From positions 124,001 through 188,000 of the forward strand of contig WHVD01000112.1 in NCBI GenBank assembly GCA_015178975.1: DNA of 64,000 nt, given 5' to 3'. The translations under genes and the position numbers were made by a program. The stretch comes from Hysterangium stoloniferum (lineage: Eukaryota > Basidiomycota > Agaricomycetes > Hysterangiales > Hysterangiaceae). Below the pieces are notes generated by a model. The model was not told the DNA's origin, searched no databases, and saw nothing but the letters and a program-made list of their open reading frames with translations. This document shows positions 38,276 to 49,285 of this stretch, piece after piece (positions within the stretch are counted from its first letter, which is position 1; the number at the start of each line of letters is the position of its first letter).

Positions 38276-38279
38276 TTCC

Positions 38280-40050
38280 CCCTACCTGTTTAATTTTATC
38301 ACAACCTTCAACGAGGAGAAACCCAAGGCAAGTGATGGTCTAGTCGGGTTGATGGCAAGCAACGTCGTTTCATCCTTCACGCTTGACATATAAATCGGAT
38401 TGAACTTTGTGCAACGTCTGAGCAAAAGAAAAATAGTGACATAAGACCAGACCAAAGTTCTCATTGTGTATTTTATTGAGGTACATAAGGGTCTGACTTG
38501 GAAATATTTTGATTATGGCGTGTCCATCCGAATTTGTATTGACGAATTGTATATATAATCGCGTATCACGTAATACTTACTTACAGCTAGTTTCTCATTA
38601 TGGCTGAATGGAATTGATTCTTTGATGCTACGATGACAACGCAGGCCAATGATTGTGACCCACCTATCGCTTTGAACAATTGTAGGCGGAGTTCTTCCAA
38701 TATGTGCTTACACGTGCCTGTTCTACCATCGCACTGCCCCTTCATTGCTGCCCACTCCATTTTAAGTATCACAAAGGTGGCCATAACAGTCCCTCTCTCT
38801 CCCACATGATGGACATATTAAAAATAGTATGAGTTGGCTTATTGTAATACACAATCTACAAGTGGGTAATAGACTTGTAATAATAGTACTTGTTGTCAAT
38901 CAATGTGTCAGTTAGTGAATCACCTTTTGACATGATAGGTAGGATGCTAGTTTAGGTGTACACTAGTTCTGGAATGCATTAACCTCAGAAAAACATGGTC
39001 CACAATTAGCATCCTTCTATGAAAAAGTGAAGAAATGGGTGAACCACCCCTAGGAAAAGGGTGGTTTCATCACCAATTCCAACAGGATATTCATCGGTCT
39101 CAGTTTGTCACCCCAATCCATCCTTCATTTTCTGGTGTTTCATGATTGTTAGTCAAGGAAATAATGAAGTCTGTAGGGTCCATACAAACTTCCTAGCTCA
39201 TCAATGGCTATTGTCATCACCAAATGGGTAGAAGATACAGTGCATGTCAAGGTAATGCATCATAATGTAATGACTCTGGGGGATAATCTTCAGTGCAGCG
39301 GAATAACAACAAATATATTTTTTTAGAATACAGTTAGGATCACTCTCGATGATAATTAAACTTCAGTATCCTGGGGCCAGACCAAAAATGACAGGAATTC
39401 CCTTCAAGACAGTGGCAATGGCCGCATCCAGTCTCGGATTGGTGTGTAAACATTCCTGACCAAGTCCTCTCCGGTTGGTTCAAAAACGGTCCAAGAATAA
39501 TTATCCCTGGTGAGATGTACACATGTAGTCCTACAATATTTAGTCACAAACCACGAATCCTACAACTTCAGAGGTATCATCGACCCAGTTTTCATCATGG
39601 ACTCAGTGCAGAGCTGCAATTTGAATAGAAGTGATTGCATGTGCTCTGAAATTGCCCCAAACTATGGAGGTTTAGTCAACTTTTATTCGCCCTCCAAGGC
39701 TAGTTAAAAAATGGAATGATGAGATCCGCCTGTTAGTTTGTTCCAAATCTGTCAGCATTGTCTGAGGAGAAATTGGGTTGAGGTATGGAGCAGGACGTTT
39801 GCCAGGTCAAACAACGTCTTTCCAAGGCTGATATGGAGTTCGAAGAAGATGTTGCTGCTACACCAGTGAAATGTGTGGCCACCACAGAAAGAAAGGAAAG
39901 AGCGGTGGAAACTAAATTTTCAAGACACTCAAGGCTGAACCGCTTGTTGATGGGCTGTGCATTGTGTCTTGATGTCTTAATCTGCAAGGAGACAAACAAA
40001 AATTGGGACTGCATAGTATAGTATTTATAGCATTCTTGAGCATCAGAGTT
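38280..40050 (-). pseudogene. Family B copy 4, degenerate, with solo LTR
   Basis: Contains GTVMATFVILKMEWAAMKG (38,805-38,750), the PGIIILGPFLNQPE segment (39,510-39,460) and GNSCHFWSGPRILKF (39,400-39,350), which are the B-block equivalents in shifted frames. The 269-bp LTR at 38,816-39,084 interrupts the block. Frames are lost throughout. Confidence 0.45.
38816..39084 (-). mobile_element. Solo LTR (269 bp), minus orientation
   Basis: On the minus strand it begins TGTTGGAATTGGTGATGAAA and ends CTATTTTTAATA, where TAACA has probably changed to TAATA. The flanks are GGACA (38,811-38,815) and GGATA (39,085-39,089), a 5-bp duplication with one transition. Removing the element restores GGACATTCATC, as in intact sister copies. 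It shows internal inverted text (CCACCCCTAGGAAAAGGGTGG). Confidence 0.78.
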
Positions 40051-41932
40051 GAAATCAAAACGGCTTTTCTGATATCGAGAAGTGACATTGCCTATGTATA
40101 TTATAAATGCAGTCCAGAGTGATGCTGACCGGTTGCTGCCTTCCAGTTCACAGCAGTACACGTGAGTCCAGGTGGAAAGATCCAGCTATCAGGGTCAGAG
40201 TGACCCCGATTATTTCTTCACCGCATAATGCAGCAACTCTGTTCAATGTGACGATGGCAAGGTATATTAAGGATTATGAAGTACTGTGAATCATTGACAA
40301 TGGTCAAGCTGACATCTGGAAGTGTCTCCTTGGCTAGCACCATTATGACGACTAACTCACCAGCATTATTCTTGATAAAACAGCCTAGGACTACGCATAG
40401 GAAGGAAGAGGTGACGACAGCTAACGTTCAAAGTCCCATGTATCTGGTCGACGATTGTATTAATATTAGATTGAATCAAATGGCTGTTTTGCTACTACTC
40501 GAAATGAAATAATTCAAACATGACAATTGGTAGAATGAACTCCAGTCGACTCGACTGGAAGCAGTAGGGGAAATGTCGGGATAGCGAGTGAAATAAATTG
40601 TCGTACCATGTAGTGTGACGCTAGCGACTCAAACATTGAAACACAACACAAACGAGACTTCTTGTGATTTGGCTTTTGCACGCGGCGGGGGGGTGTGGGT
40701 ATTCTTCAGCTCTGATTGATAAGTGATTCCCCCTGATACAACGACAAACTACCTTTCTCTTATCCAAGGTGAACGCTCATGACAATGTGAAGTGTGGGTG
40801 TTTGATCATGGTGTTGTCCATTGGGTTGGCCTGGCTTCATGTTCTCCCGAACAGATGATGACACGAAGGTAACGGTAGGACTGCCTTCTTTGAGACGTCC
40901 TGGCGGTATTCGATTAATATTGCTACCGCGATGTGATTGCAGTGATGGAAAGTCCTCGGGCTATATTTAACACCAGTCTAGAGAATCTCGCAGCGATCAT
41001 TACAGGGGACTATTATTGTTTTAAATTGTGATAAATTATGTAGCTTCATACAACCCTCAAATCCGCGTTCTGTTTGAAATGATTGTCATTTATACATAGG
41101 ATGCCAATCTAGCCATGAGTGGTGCCCGCAAGTGTACTCAACTCATGTATGGCATCAACGCGGACAAGCTGCAGAGCTCGGGGCAATGGTGAAAAGTGAC
41201 TGTATGCGCTCTTATATTTGTTCGACCTATAGCAGCTTGATTTTCAAGTGTTCAATGGAAGAGAATTAGTTTAAGGAATTCGCCGAACAAATTGCCTCGC
41301 ACGGTGTGAAGGCACTCGGTTTTAAGATCATGGATCTTGTTGATTGAGTACTGGCGAAGATATGATGAGCCTGAATGAGACATGCATCAAAATGGGGACA
41401 GGGGAGGACTTTTTCAGACATTCAGTAAGATCTTATTTAAAACATGATAATACAAGGTGGCTATATGTGTCCTTACATAGGCCCAAATCATATAGCCTTA
41501 TAAGATCTGCAACCCCGTGTGCAAAGTGAGTTGAATAAAGGGCGACGCTATTCGCCTCCTGGTTTGATTGAGATGTGTCGGCATTATCGAAGAGAAATGA
41601 TTAGCAAATGTGTCCATTTGATGGTGCACAACCTTTCAGGGAAACCATGGTTTCCAACACAGATATGCACACGAATGGAAGGAGCGGCCACCACGCAAAG
41701 GAAAGAACATGCCATCAAACCTAAACGCTCAAGCCTGTAGCTGGTGGATTGAACATTGCTCGAGCCGCGCATTACGTCAAAATGTCGAAGGAGAGACACA
41801 AGAATGGCGATGCAATCGAGGCTACGCACTGTGGTACACGCGGATTCGGACTCGGAAGATCCAGCTATCAGGTTCAGAGTCAACTCGATGATACTTTCGC
41901 CAGACGCCAGGAGGTGCCAATTAGGACTCGTG

Positions 41933-42060
41933 TGTTAGTTTGAGTAATGCTAGCAGTGCTTCCCAGGGTCAGGTGGTGTAATGGTTAACACCCCTGCTAT
42001 ATATGCAGAAGCCCTGGGTTCAATCCCCAGTCTGGCCATTCATTTTCTACACTTTTAACA
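41933..42060 (+). repeat. TRIM LTR 1 (128 bp)
   Basis: TGTTAG to TTAACA. It contains the tRNA-like sequence 41,967-42,037, followed by a T-run (ATTTTC) and CTTTTAACA at the LTR end. These T4 runs would act as Pol III terminators about 10 and 20 bp past the tRNA-like 3' end. Confidence 0.85.
41967..42037 (+). tRNA. tRNA-like sequence 1 (in TRIM LTR 1)
   Basis: 71 nt that fold as a cloverleaf. The acceptor GGTCAGG pairs with TCTGGCC (two G-U pairs), the D stem is GTGT/ACAC, and the T arm is perfect: CTGGG, TTCAATC, CCCAG. The A box TGGTGTAATGG and B box GGTTCAATCC match the Pol III consensus. The anticodon stem has four good pairs and one C-A mismatch. The loop TATATAT would give anticodon UAU, but position 33 is A instead of the near-invariant U. 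It is therefore probably not a working tRNA, but the promoter looks intact. Confidence 0.65.
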
Positions 42061-42215
42061 GGTTATGGGCCCCGCTGTGTGCTATAGGGCATGGTTCCTG
42101 TGTGTAGAGTGAACAGCTATATTTGTGTGTAGTATAGTGGACAAGTCTGGACAAAAGAGCCAGAGAGGACCTATATCTGCTTATAGTATAGTTGAGTGCT
42201 AGCATTAAGGGAGTG
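42061..42215 (+). other. TRIM internal region 1 (155 bp)
   Basis: Runs from GGTTATGGGCCCC to a purine-rich AAGGGAGTG. It has no open frame and no Gag or Pol similarity. It is nearly identical to 42,344-42,498. Confidence 0.8.
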
Positions 42216-42343
42216 TGTTAGTTTGAGTAATGCTAGCAGTGCTTCCCAGGGTCAGGTGGTGTAATGGTTAACACCCCTGCTATATATGCAGAAGCCCTGG
42301 GTTCAATCCCCAGTCTGGCCATTCATTATCTACACTTTTAACA
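42216..42343 (+). repeat. TRIM LTR 2 (128 bp)
   Basis: Nearly identical to LTR 1; the visible change is ATTATC for ATTTTC after the tRNA-like part, which removes one of the two T4 runs. Confidence 0.85.
42250..42320 (+). tRNA. tRNA-like sequence 2 (in TRIM LTR 2)
   Basis: Identical to sequence 1 over all 71 positions as far as I can read. The start is exactly 283 bp after that of copy 1. Confidence 0.65.
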
Positions 42344-42498
42344 GGTTATGGGCCCCGCTGTGTGCTATAGGGCATGGTTCCTGTGTGTAGAGTGAACAGC
42401 TATATTTGTGTGTGGTATAGTGGACAAGTCTGGACAAAAGAGCCAGAGAGGACCTATATCTGCTTATAGTATAGTTGAGTGCTAGCATTAAGGGAGTG

Positions 42499-42626
42499 TG
42501 TTAGTTTGAGTAATGCTAGCAGTGCTTTCCAGGGTCAGGTGGTGTAATGGTTAACACCCCTGCTATATATGCAGAAGCCCTGGGTTCAATCCCCAGTCTG
42601 GCCATTCATTATCTACACTTTTAACA
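42499..42626 (+). repeat. TRIM LTR 3 (128 bp)
   Basis: Terminal LTR, differing from LTR 2 by CTTTCC for CTTCCC just before the tRNA-like part. It is followed directly by the TCGTG target duplication. Confidence 0.85.
42533..42603 (+). tRNA. tRNA-like sequence 3 (in TRIM LTR 3)
   Basis: Same 71-nt cloverleaf-like sequence, again offset by 283 bp. A and B boxes are unchanged. The same U33 defect is present. Confidence 0.65.
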
Positions 42627-42937
42627 TCGTGTGGGTCAGAATGAGACTGGGGCGGCAAGTTTCACAGGCGGATGTAAGACGGTGCTATAAGGTAAAACAT
42701 TATGAACGTACCTTACGATAGACCCTATGAGCGAAGAAACGACGTTGATGTGATCAGTAGGAAGCGTGCTGGCGTCGAAGAAGGTTTGCAAGGAGGAAAT
42801 ATTCCAATACAGTAAACATGATGCCTCCGAATCAATATGTTGTGTCAATGACGCTATATGTTGTCCAATAAAACCCTCAATACAGCTCCAGCAAAATCTC
42901 GAAACCATGCATCTTGGTGGACGCAACACATGAGAAG

Positions 42938-43265
42938 TGTAAGGTCGTCGATTGACCTCACTCGGTCGGTACAGACAGGACTAAGTTTTCTCTGTTCGAG
43001 TCGTTAGAATATGAGAGAGATACAGGTAGAAGCTTCTGCTTGTAACTACATTAATCATGGGTTAATATATCTTGGCAGAACAAAGGAGTGGCATCAGAGA
43101 CATAGGGGGAAACAAAAGGACAATGGAGGTGGTGACACGAGGTAAGAGAACAAAGGGACAGCTCGGCGGAAGACAAAGGCGATTAGGTAAAACAAAAGAG
43201 AGTTATGTGGAACAATGGGGATCCTATTGGTAATGTGCGCCTGTGGTAAGACGGCCAGGATTACA
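42938..43265 (+). mobile_element. Solo LTR, TGTAAGG family, copy 2 (328 bp)
   Basis: TGTAAGGTCGTCG to GGCCAGGATTACA, with a perfect duplication AGAAG (42,933-42,937 and 43,266-43,270). Shares CCTCACTCGGTC and the 3' end with the copy at 32,118. It is inserted in family A copy 5, only about 310 bp from the TRIM-like element. Confidence 0.9.
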
Positions 43266-43639
43266 AGAAGCCGTATAGGATAGTCATAACGGAGAGATAG
43301 TTTCCGGTGACTTTGTCTGTTATGGTTTTGGTGGGCAGGATGAGATGATGTGATCTCGCGACGCACGGTTGTATGTAACCTCTGATCGCCGTGAGCTCCT
43401 CTACAGATAGTGGACGCACGTAGGAGATCGTTTCTACGATATACGATATACGGAAGGCCGAAAATGGATGCCGGGACACCATTTGAAGGCCGAAGCCAAG
43501 GATCTCATAAGCTGGGTGTGACCTTTGCTACTTGCCGCATATTAAGTGAAGGCGTACTCATTTAGAACCATCCATTCTCGTTTCCGAATTTGAGGTGGGT
43601 ATGTGGGCCTACGAAGACGTCAGTATTTTGAATGTATTT

Positions 43640-45000
43640 AACTTGGAGGGCCTCATGCATTTCACCTGACGTCTTAATGGCAACTGCAGCATATCCACCA
43701 TTCTCATTTGCCGCTTCTTTCTCGATCTGCGAGAATTCAACTCGTCATGTAACGTGATCAATACGTCCAATAATCTCGGGCTCACTACCTTCCGAGGGGC
43801 CGTACGCAGTATTGGACATTCTTTCATTGAGGACCTCGGAGATAATTATATAGGAGATTTCATTTCGAGGGAACATTATGAAGGAGGAAGCCCCGTCCAT
43901 TCCGCAGAGGGGCGTGAAGAAACCTCTGGTGGGAGGCTTGAAGGCCTTGCTGCACAGTAATGTAAGGGGGTTATCTGCTGAATATTATCAGTGACCATGC
44001 AATTAAAAATATTTATGACACTTGATGAAGTAAAATAAAAGCCCCCAGAAATCGTTGGATACAGTTCACATCTCAACTCATTTTTTTATAGATGTATTCA
44101 GGATATTAGTAGAGTTGCAAGAATATTTGTATTTATTTATTTATAAAGCACCCGCTCACTCAAAATTGTGTGGAATCATACACATAAATCAACTTGAATC
44201 TAGCCATACTTGAGAAGAATACAGTGGGCTATCCAGAGGGTGTATATCAGTCATTTCATGTAGTACCATTGCACCCCATTCGCATCACATTAATTATAGA
44301 GGGCAAATATAATAGTTGTATCAGACTGAAAGGAAACTTCGGCCTCGAAAGCTATTCACTACATATGAGCTGTACACTCAGAATGGATGACTAGACTCCT
44401 TCCTTAGGCGGGAGCATTCGCGTCTCTATGAAGATTGGACGTCTCAACGTAAATATTCGAGGTTCTTGAGGTTGAGCTCTGCCGGGATAATGTTCAACCC
44501 GAGGAAATGACTGAAGGTTATGTGATTTCAATAGTAATTCTTTAACCGACAATTCCAGTCGATTGATCACTGCAGTACTACTAGGCTAAATTGATGCTAT
44601 ACATTCTTGCAATCCGGAAATATATTTGGTGCCGGCGCCGCCGCTACTGGGGTCCGTCAAGCGACAGCAGTTTCAACGTGTTTCATGAAGTCCAACTATG
44701 TTCCACGCTGTAGGAAGTCAGTGAAATTAAATGAAGCACTCTAAGCACTTCATCGAAGGTGTTGAAGAGCAATGACGAAATACTGACGAAATTCGAGTCG
44801 TCATTAGACAAGCCAAAAAGGCAACGTGACAGAAAATGGAACATCCAAGATCCAGCTTCGTATAAGGATTCGGAGGATAGTTGACACTGGACTCCGAGGC
44901 ATATAAAGTTGTCAAAGATGTCAGCTTTCGCATGTTATGAAAATTGTCGTCCCATTTGAGCCTCAGGTTAGTTGTTTACTGATTAGCCATAGAGCATGTA
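43640..45000. other. Unique block inside family A copy 5
   Basis: This 1.36-kb block is not found elsewhere in the window and replaces most of exon 2. Short frames are visible: on the plus strand at 43,754-43,960 (with FIEDLGDNYIGDFISREHYE), and a minus frame at 44,933-44,727. None has a recognisable domain. GTAAG and CAG pairs suggest there may once have been a spliced gene. No target duplication or terminal repeats mark its ends, so it could be a relic of host sequence carried by recombination. Confidence 0.4.
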
Positions 45001-45569
45001 ATGCACTATTCCACGTGGAGGACTTTCATCCCAACCCTTTCCAAACCTATTCCACAGTAATACCCGGGGCTAATTTCAATACTCGAAGTTGCCCCAACAT
45101 ACTACGAGTCCATTCCCCAGTCCTCGCCATGACTGCGATATGGGCTGAGGTTGGGTGTCATGTTGGTGGATATCCAAGACATCTTAACAACAGTCGGTGG
45201 GTCATGGCAGGTGGTTTCTCTTTGACACTGAAATATGCTGGATGTCACACAGATCCCATGAAAATAGCGTTATACTTGACTCACCAACTCCTCAACCCAA
45301 AGCTCTATATGGTTTACAGACAATTGTATGTGATGCTCGTCATCAGGGTCCTGATAACATAAATCATGGCCTGGTTCGTTACAGCTCCATCGTTCCCTGA
45401 GGTTCAGCCGGAATACATTCCTCATCCACGCCTCATTGATATTCTCCTGTTGAGCTGAACTCAATACACCTGGGGAAGCTAAGGGTGGTAGTTCCTCAAC
45501 GTCTTCACGGTAGGACTCAGCAGTTGCCAAATCATGATTTCCCAGAGTTATCTCATTGAAGGTAGACAT

Positions 45570-45830
45570 TGGTGGGTAGCAGTCGTACTTACACTCAAAC
45601 GAGATGCTGAACTTTTATGCCGCAGTCAGTCGGAAATTTAATTCCACCAAGGTACAGCCTTGTGGCCGGGCCTACGCAGGATCCACAGCCTTTGTAAATA
45701 ACATCCCCTCACCCCCCATAAAGGCTCCAATGCACTAAGTTACCTAATTACTTTGTTACACCTTCTGCTCAAGGCTCACACAGCATTTAATATAATAGTT
45801 TAGTCAATTGTCACCCCATTGCATAATATT
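45570..45830. other. 5' flank of family A copy 5
   Basis: Matches 28,646-28,920. Just before the ATG it contains TGTAAGTACGACTGC (minus-strand sense), a good donor-like site, but its role is unclear. Confidence 0.35.
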
Positions 45831-48800
45831 TCTGGCATTATTGAGCGTCAGAGTTGCAATACGGCTTTTCTGACATTCCAGAAGTGGCATTGCCAAGGAT
45901 AATATAAATGCACTCCAGAGTGATGCTCACTGGGTGCTACATTCAAGCTGGCGTTGTCAATCTGAGACTTTATCCAACGAGATTGCGTGCTTCCTGTTTA
46001 ATTTTATCAAAACTTTCAATGAGAAGAAACCCGGGTCAATGATAGTCTAGTCAGGTTACTGGCAAACAACGTGGTTTCTTCAGGTACCCTTGCCACAGCA
46101 AACAGCTTGAATTTTGTAAAGTGTCTGACGAAGACAAAGAGTAAGTAAAACCAGAGTTCTCAGGGTAGATTTTATCGAGGTACGCAGGGGGACCTTGGAA
46201 TATCTTCGATTGTGGCGTGTCCATCAGAATTTGTATTAATAAACTGCACACATAACCCCATGTCAGGTAATACTTTCTTACACCTAGCCTTATTATTATC
46301 TGTCATGCCGAGTGGAATGTTTCGCCCCAGGCTCACACTCTTGATGCGTGGACATGGCTCTTCAGCCCGACGATGACAACGTAGATCCATGATTGCGACC
46401 CACTCAACGTGACCTATCGCAGGCAGAGTTCCTCTGGTACGTCCAGATTCACCATGCTGCGAATTCTTCTATGTCCCCTTTTTCTGTTTTCTTACCGGCC
46501 CTTTTGTCACTCGCTACTCCACTGTGCCCTTTGAGCTTCAAAAAGGTGGCCATGACAGGCCTCTTCTATCCCACACGATGGGCATTCATCCCAGCTCTGA
46601 GTTTGAAGCCCCAATCCATCCTTCATTTTCTTGTTTTGAATAATTGTCATTCAGGGAATTAATGAGGTACTGTGAGTTGATATGAATCTCCAAGTTGATC
46701 ATTGGCTATTCTCATCACAATGTGGGCAGAAGATACGATGCTTGCCGGGGTAATAGATCATAATGTAATGACTCCGGGGATAGTCTTCAGTGCAGCAGGA
46801 AAAAATAGAATACCATTCAGATCACTCCCGACGACAATAAAACTTCTGTATCCTAGTATCAAACCAAAAGGGACAAGAATTTCCTCCAAAGACAGTGGCA
46901 AAGGCCGCACCTGGTCTTGGACTGGTTCAAGAATTCCGAACGAAGTCGTCACAGTTCGGTTCAGAAATGGTGCGGGAATAATTATTGCCTATGCGATATA
47001 TATATATAGTCCTACAATACATTTGATTATTAGTCACGAAGCCTACAAATTCAAAGGTATCATCGACCCAGTTTTCGTCACGGACGCAGCCACAAAGCTG
47101 CACTAAGAATAAGAAGTGATTGTATGCGCTCTGAAATTGCTTCACACGATAATCTTCAATACAGCTCCAGCAACCTGTCGAAACCATATATCTTGGTGGA
47201 TGCAACCCACGAATAGCTGAATAGGATCTTGCTAAAACATCGTTACTGTTCGACTATTCTCATCACAAAGTGGGCAGAAGATATGATGCTTGCTGTAATC
47301 CTGACCGTCTTACCACACAGATCCCATCAACAATCACCTCACCATCATCTATTGATCACGCCCCTTTGTGCTGCCGATCTGATCGAGATTCATTATCTCT
47401 ACTGCGCAGCTTCGATCGTCCCCTTGTTGTCCTACTGATCCAATCGAGATACATTGACTCACCATGCCACTCCGAGTCTTCCCCTCGTTTCCTATTCCAT
47501 TATTGTTCTTTTAACCCCTTTTCTGTTCACACATTAAAAGCCACCACCGTTATTGTTGACCACATATATATTAACCCTTCAGAAGATCTACACTACACTG
47601 TACATACTCCTACCCACCATCTACAAAAGACGAGAACTTTGTCCTGTCTGTTATTCACTGAGTGAGGTTGACACCACAACCTTTCACTTGCCGGGGTAAT
47701 GCATCATAATGCAATGACTCCGGGGAAAGTGTTCAGTGCAGGAGAAAAAATAGAAAACCACTTGCATCATTCTTGACGACAACAAAAACTTCGGTATGCT
47801 AGTACCACTTCAGGAAGGGTAGGAATTTCCTTCAAAGACAGTGGCAAAGGCCGCACGTGGTCTTGGACTGGTTCAATAATTCCTAATGAAGTCGTCCCGA
47901 TTCGGTTCAAGAATGGTCCGGGAATAACCATTGCCTGTGAGATATATATATCTAGTGCTGCAATATATTGAATTATTAGTGGCAAAACACGAGCCTTACA
48001 CATTGAAAGATATCATCGATCCAGTTTTCGTCATGGACTCCGCACAGAGCTGCATTAAGGATAAGAAGTGATTGTATGCGCTCTGAAATTGCTTGACACG
48101 ATAATCTTTAATACAGCTCCAGCAACATGTCGAAACCATAAACTTGGTGGATGAAACCCACGAATAGCTGAATAGGAACTTGGTTAACTCAAGGTCGTTA
48201 TTGGCTATTCTGGCGACAATGGTTTCGTCAGCAGGATGAGGAGTGATGGCGCGATGCACCGTTATAACACGAATTTAAGTAGCTTCTGATCGCGGTGACA
48301 TCTTCTACGCATTACTGACGCACGTGGTAGATGGTTTCCATGAAATACACAAGCCCGCCAATGAGTAAAGTAATTGCAATCGGGTTATTATTTATAATAG
48401 TGCCGCCAAACCACCACTAAACTCTAACTTTGATGATGATGTATCGACATGTATCATACAAATCGCCCAAAATGTATCAACATTTTATCGTCAATATGAT
48501 CGACACCGGGACACCATATGAAGGTAAAACCCAAAGATGTCAGGACCTTGGCAGTGTGATCTCTCCGCTGTATATAGAGTGAACACCACCAGAACAGGGA
48601 TAAAATAATCGACGCTCAGGAATTTCGTGGGTCTACGAAGACGTGAGTATTTCGAGTGTATTCAATGATTGACACTGAGATTTCCCTCCCTACCTCATTA
48701 ACTCAATGCTCTGTTGACTTAGTCTGTCCAGTCTTGCCAGAGTTTAATTCGGGGGTCAGGAACCCGTCAAGCCGGGGTGCTGTGAGACCATTCCCCAGTC

Positions 48801-49285
48801 CGCGGTATGACTGAGATATGGGGTGACACAGGATGTGGCGTCGACTCCCTGGCATCCCAACCATACTCGAATGGTGATAGTAAGTTGTCTCTCCTTGGCA
48901 GCGAAACATCCAGTTTGTCAACAGTCGTGCACCGAGAATTAAACTCAAGCCGGCTGTTGCTTGAATAATGGCCATCCGTATTCAATTCTATCATAATACC
49001 ACCACACGATTTGTAGTTTAAACAATTTTTTATCGCCCCAATGAGGACTGTATTCCTCGTGTGCCTTTTCCATATCAAGGGGCTTGCATCTTCCGAAAGG
49101 TCTGAGCAAAGCAAGAAAGACGATTATAGTTGACCCGTCCGCTGCAATATCCAAGAGGAGTTCAGGGTACTTTTTCACGAGGTGGCTGATCGTCGAACGT
49201 GAATATGTTTTATTCTCTGTCTTGCTGAGTGAACTGTTCCCCGCGACGCCCCAGGCTCATACTATTCATCCATTGCTGTAGCTGT
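45830..49285 (-). pseudogene. Family B copy 5, duplicated block with LTR insertion
   Basis: Same order as copy 3. In gene order: ELLLDIAADGSTIIVFLALL (49,170-49,110), DKLDVSLPRRDNLLSPFEYG (48,910-48,850), HTNF remnants, MVSTCCWSCIKDYRVKQFQS (48,150-48,080), IPGPFLNRIGTTSLGIIEPV (47,930-47,870). The block is then repeated at 47,205-46,740, with TTSFGILEPVQDQVRPLPLS. The TGTAAGG-type LTR (47,294-47,686) is inserted between the two versions. Further on are IKSVSLGRNIPLG and DMGLCVQFINTNSDGHATIE (46,390-46,200). Frames are broken. Confidence 0.55.
47294..47686 (-). mobile_element. Solo LTR, TGTAAGG family, copy 3 (393 bp), inverted
   Basis: On the minus strand it starts TGAAAGGTTGTGG and ends GGTCAGGATTACA. 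Perfect duplication CTTGC (47,289-47,293 and 47,687-47,691). Internal text CCTCACTCAGTG and ACAGACAGGACAAAG matches the other two copies. It is longer than they are and lies in the opposite orientation. Confidence 0.88.

Larger units (their letters stand above)
41933..42626 (+). mobile_element. TRIM-like retroelement with tRNA-like genes in its LTRs
   Basis: The 694-bp element has the structure LTR (128 bp), internal (155 bp), LTR, internal, LTR. It starts TGTTAGTTTGAG and ends CTTTTAACA and is flanked by a perfect 5-bp duplication TCGTG (41,928-41,932 and 42,627-42,631). Removing element and duplication restores ACTCGTGTGGGTCAG, the sequence seen in sister copies. A purine run (AAGGGAG) precedes each downstream LTR, as a polypurine tract should. 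A primer-binding site is not certain; the internal region starts GGTTATGGGCCCCGC. There is no coding capacity. The three LTRs differ at only a few bases, so the array is young. The triple-LTR form is expected from unequal recombination between LTRs. Confidence 0.88.
40050..45569 (-). pseudogene. Family A copy 5, broken by three insertions
   Basis: Exon 1 (45,569-45,288) is open (MSTFNEITLGNHDLATAES, CNEPGHDLCYQDPDDEHH). Exon 2 keeps only its first half (45,230-45,010) before a unique block (about 43,640-45,000) replaces the rest. Exon 3 remnants (43,600-43,270) are followed by a solo LTR (42,938-43,265). Exon 4 (42,937-42,636, ILCWSCIEGF and LTDHINVVSSLIGSIVRYVH in shifted frames) is followed by the tRNA-bearing miniature retroelement. 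Exon 5 resumes at 41,930-41,584 (LNLIAGSSESESACTTVRSL), with 3' modules to about 40,050. Confidence 0.6.

Noticed and set aside
41967-42603. Three genuine tRNA-Ile(UAU) genes
   Set aside because: Position 33 is not U, the anticodon stem has a mismatch, and the copies are inside LTRs with a target duplication. Kept as tRNA-like sequences.
43316-43390. Stand-alone gene at the stretch with frames MRREITSSHPAHQNHNRQ and ELTAIRGYIQ
   Set aside because: These are remnants of family A exons 3 and 4 next to a solo LTR.
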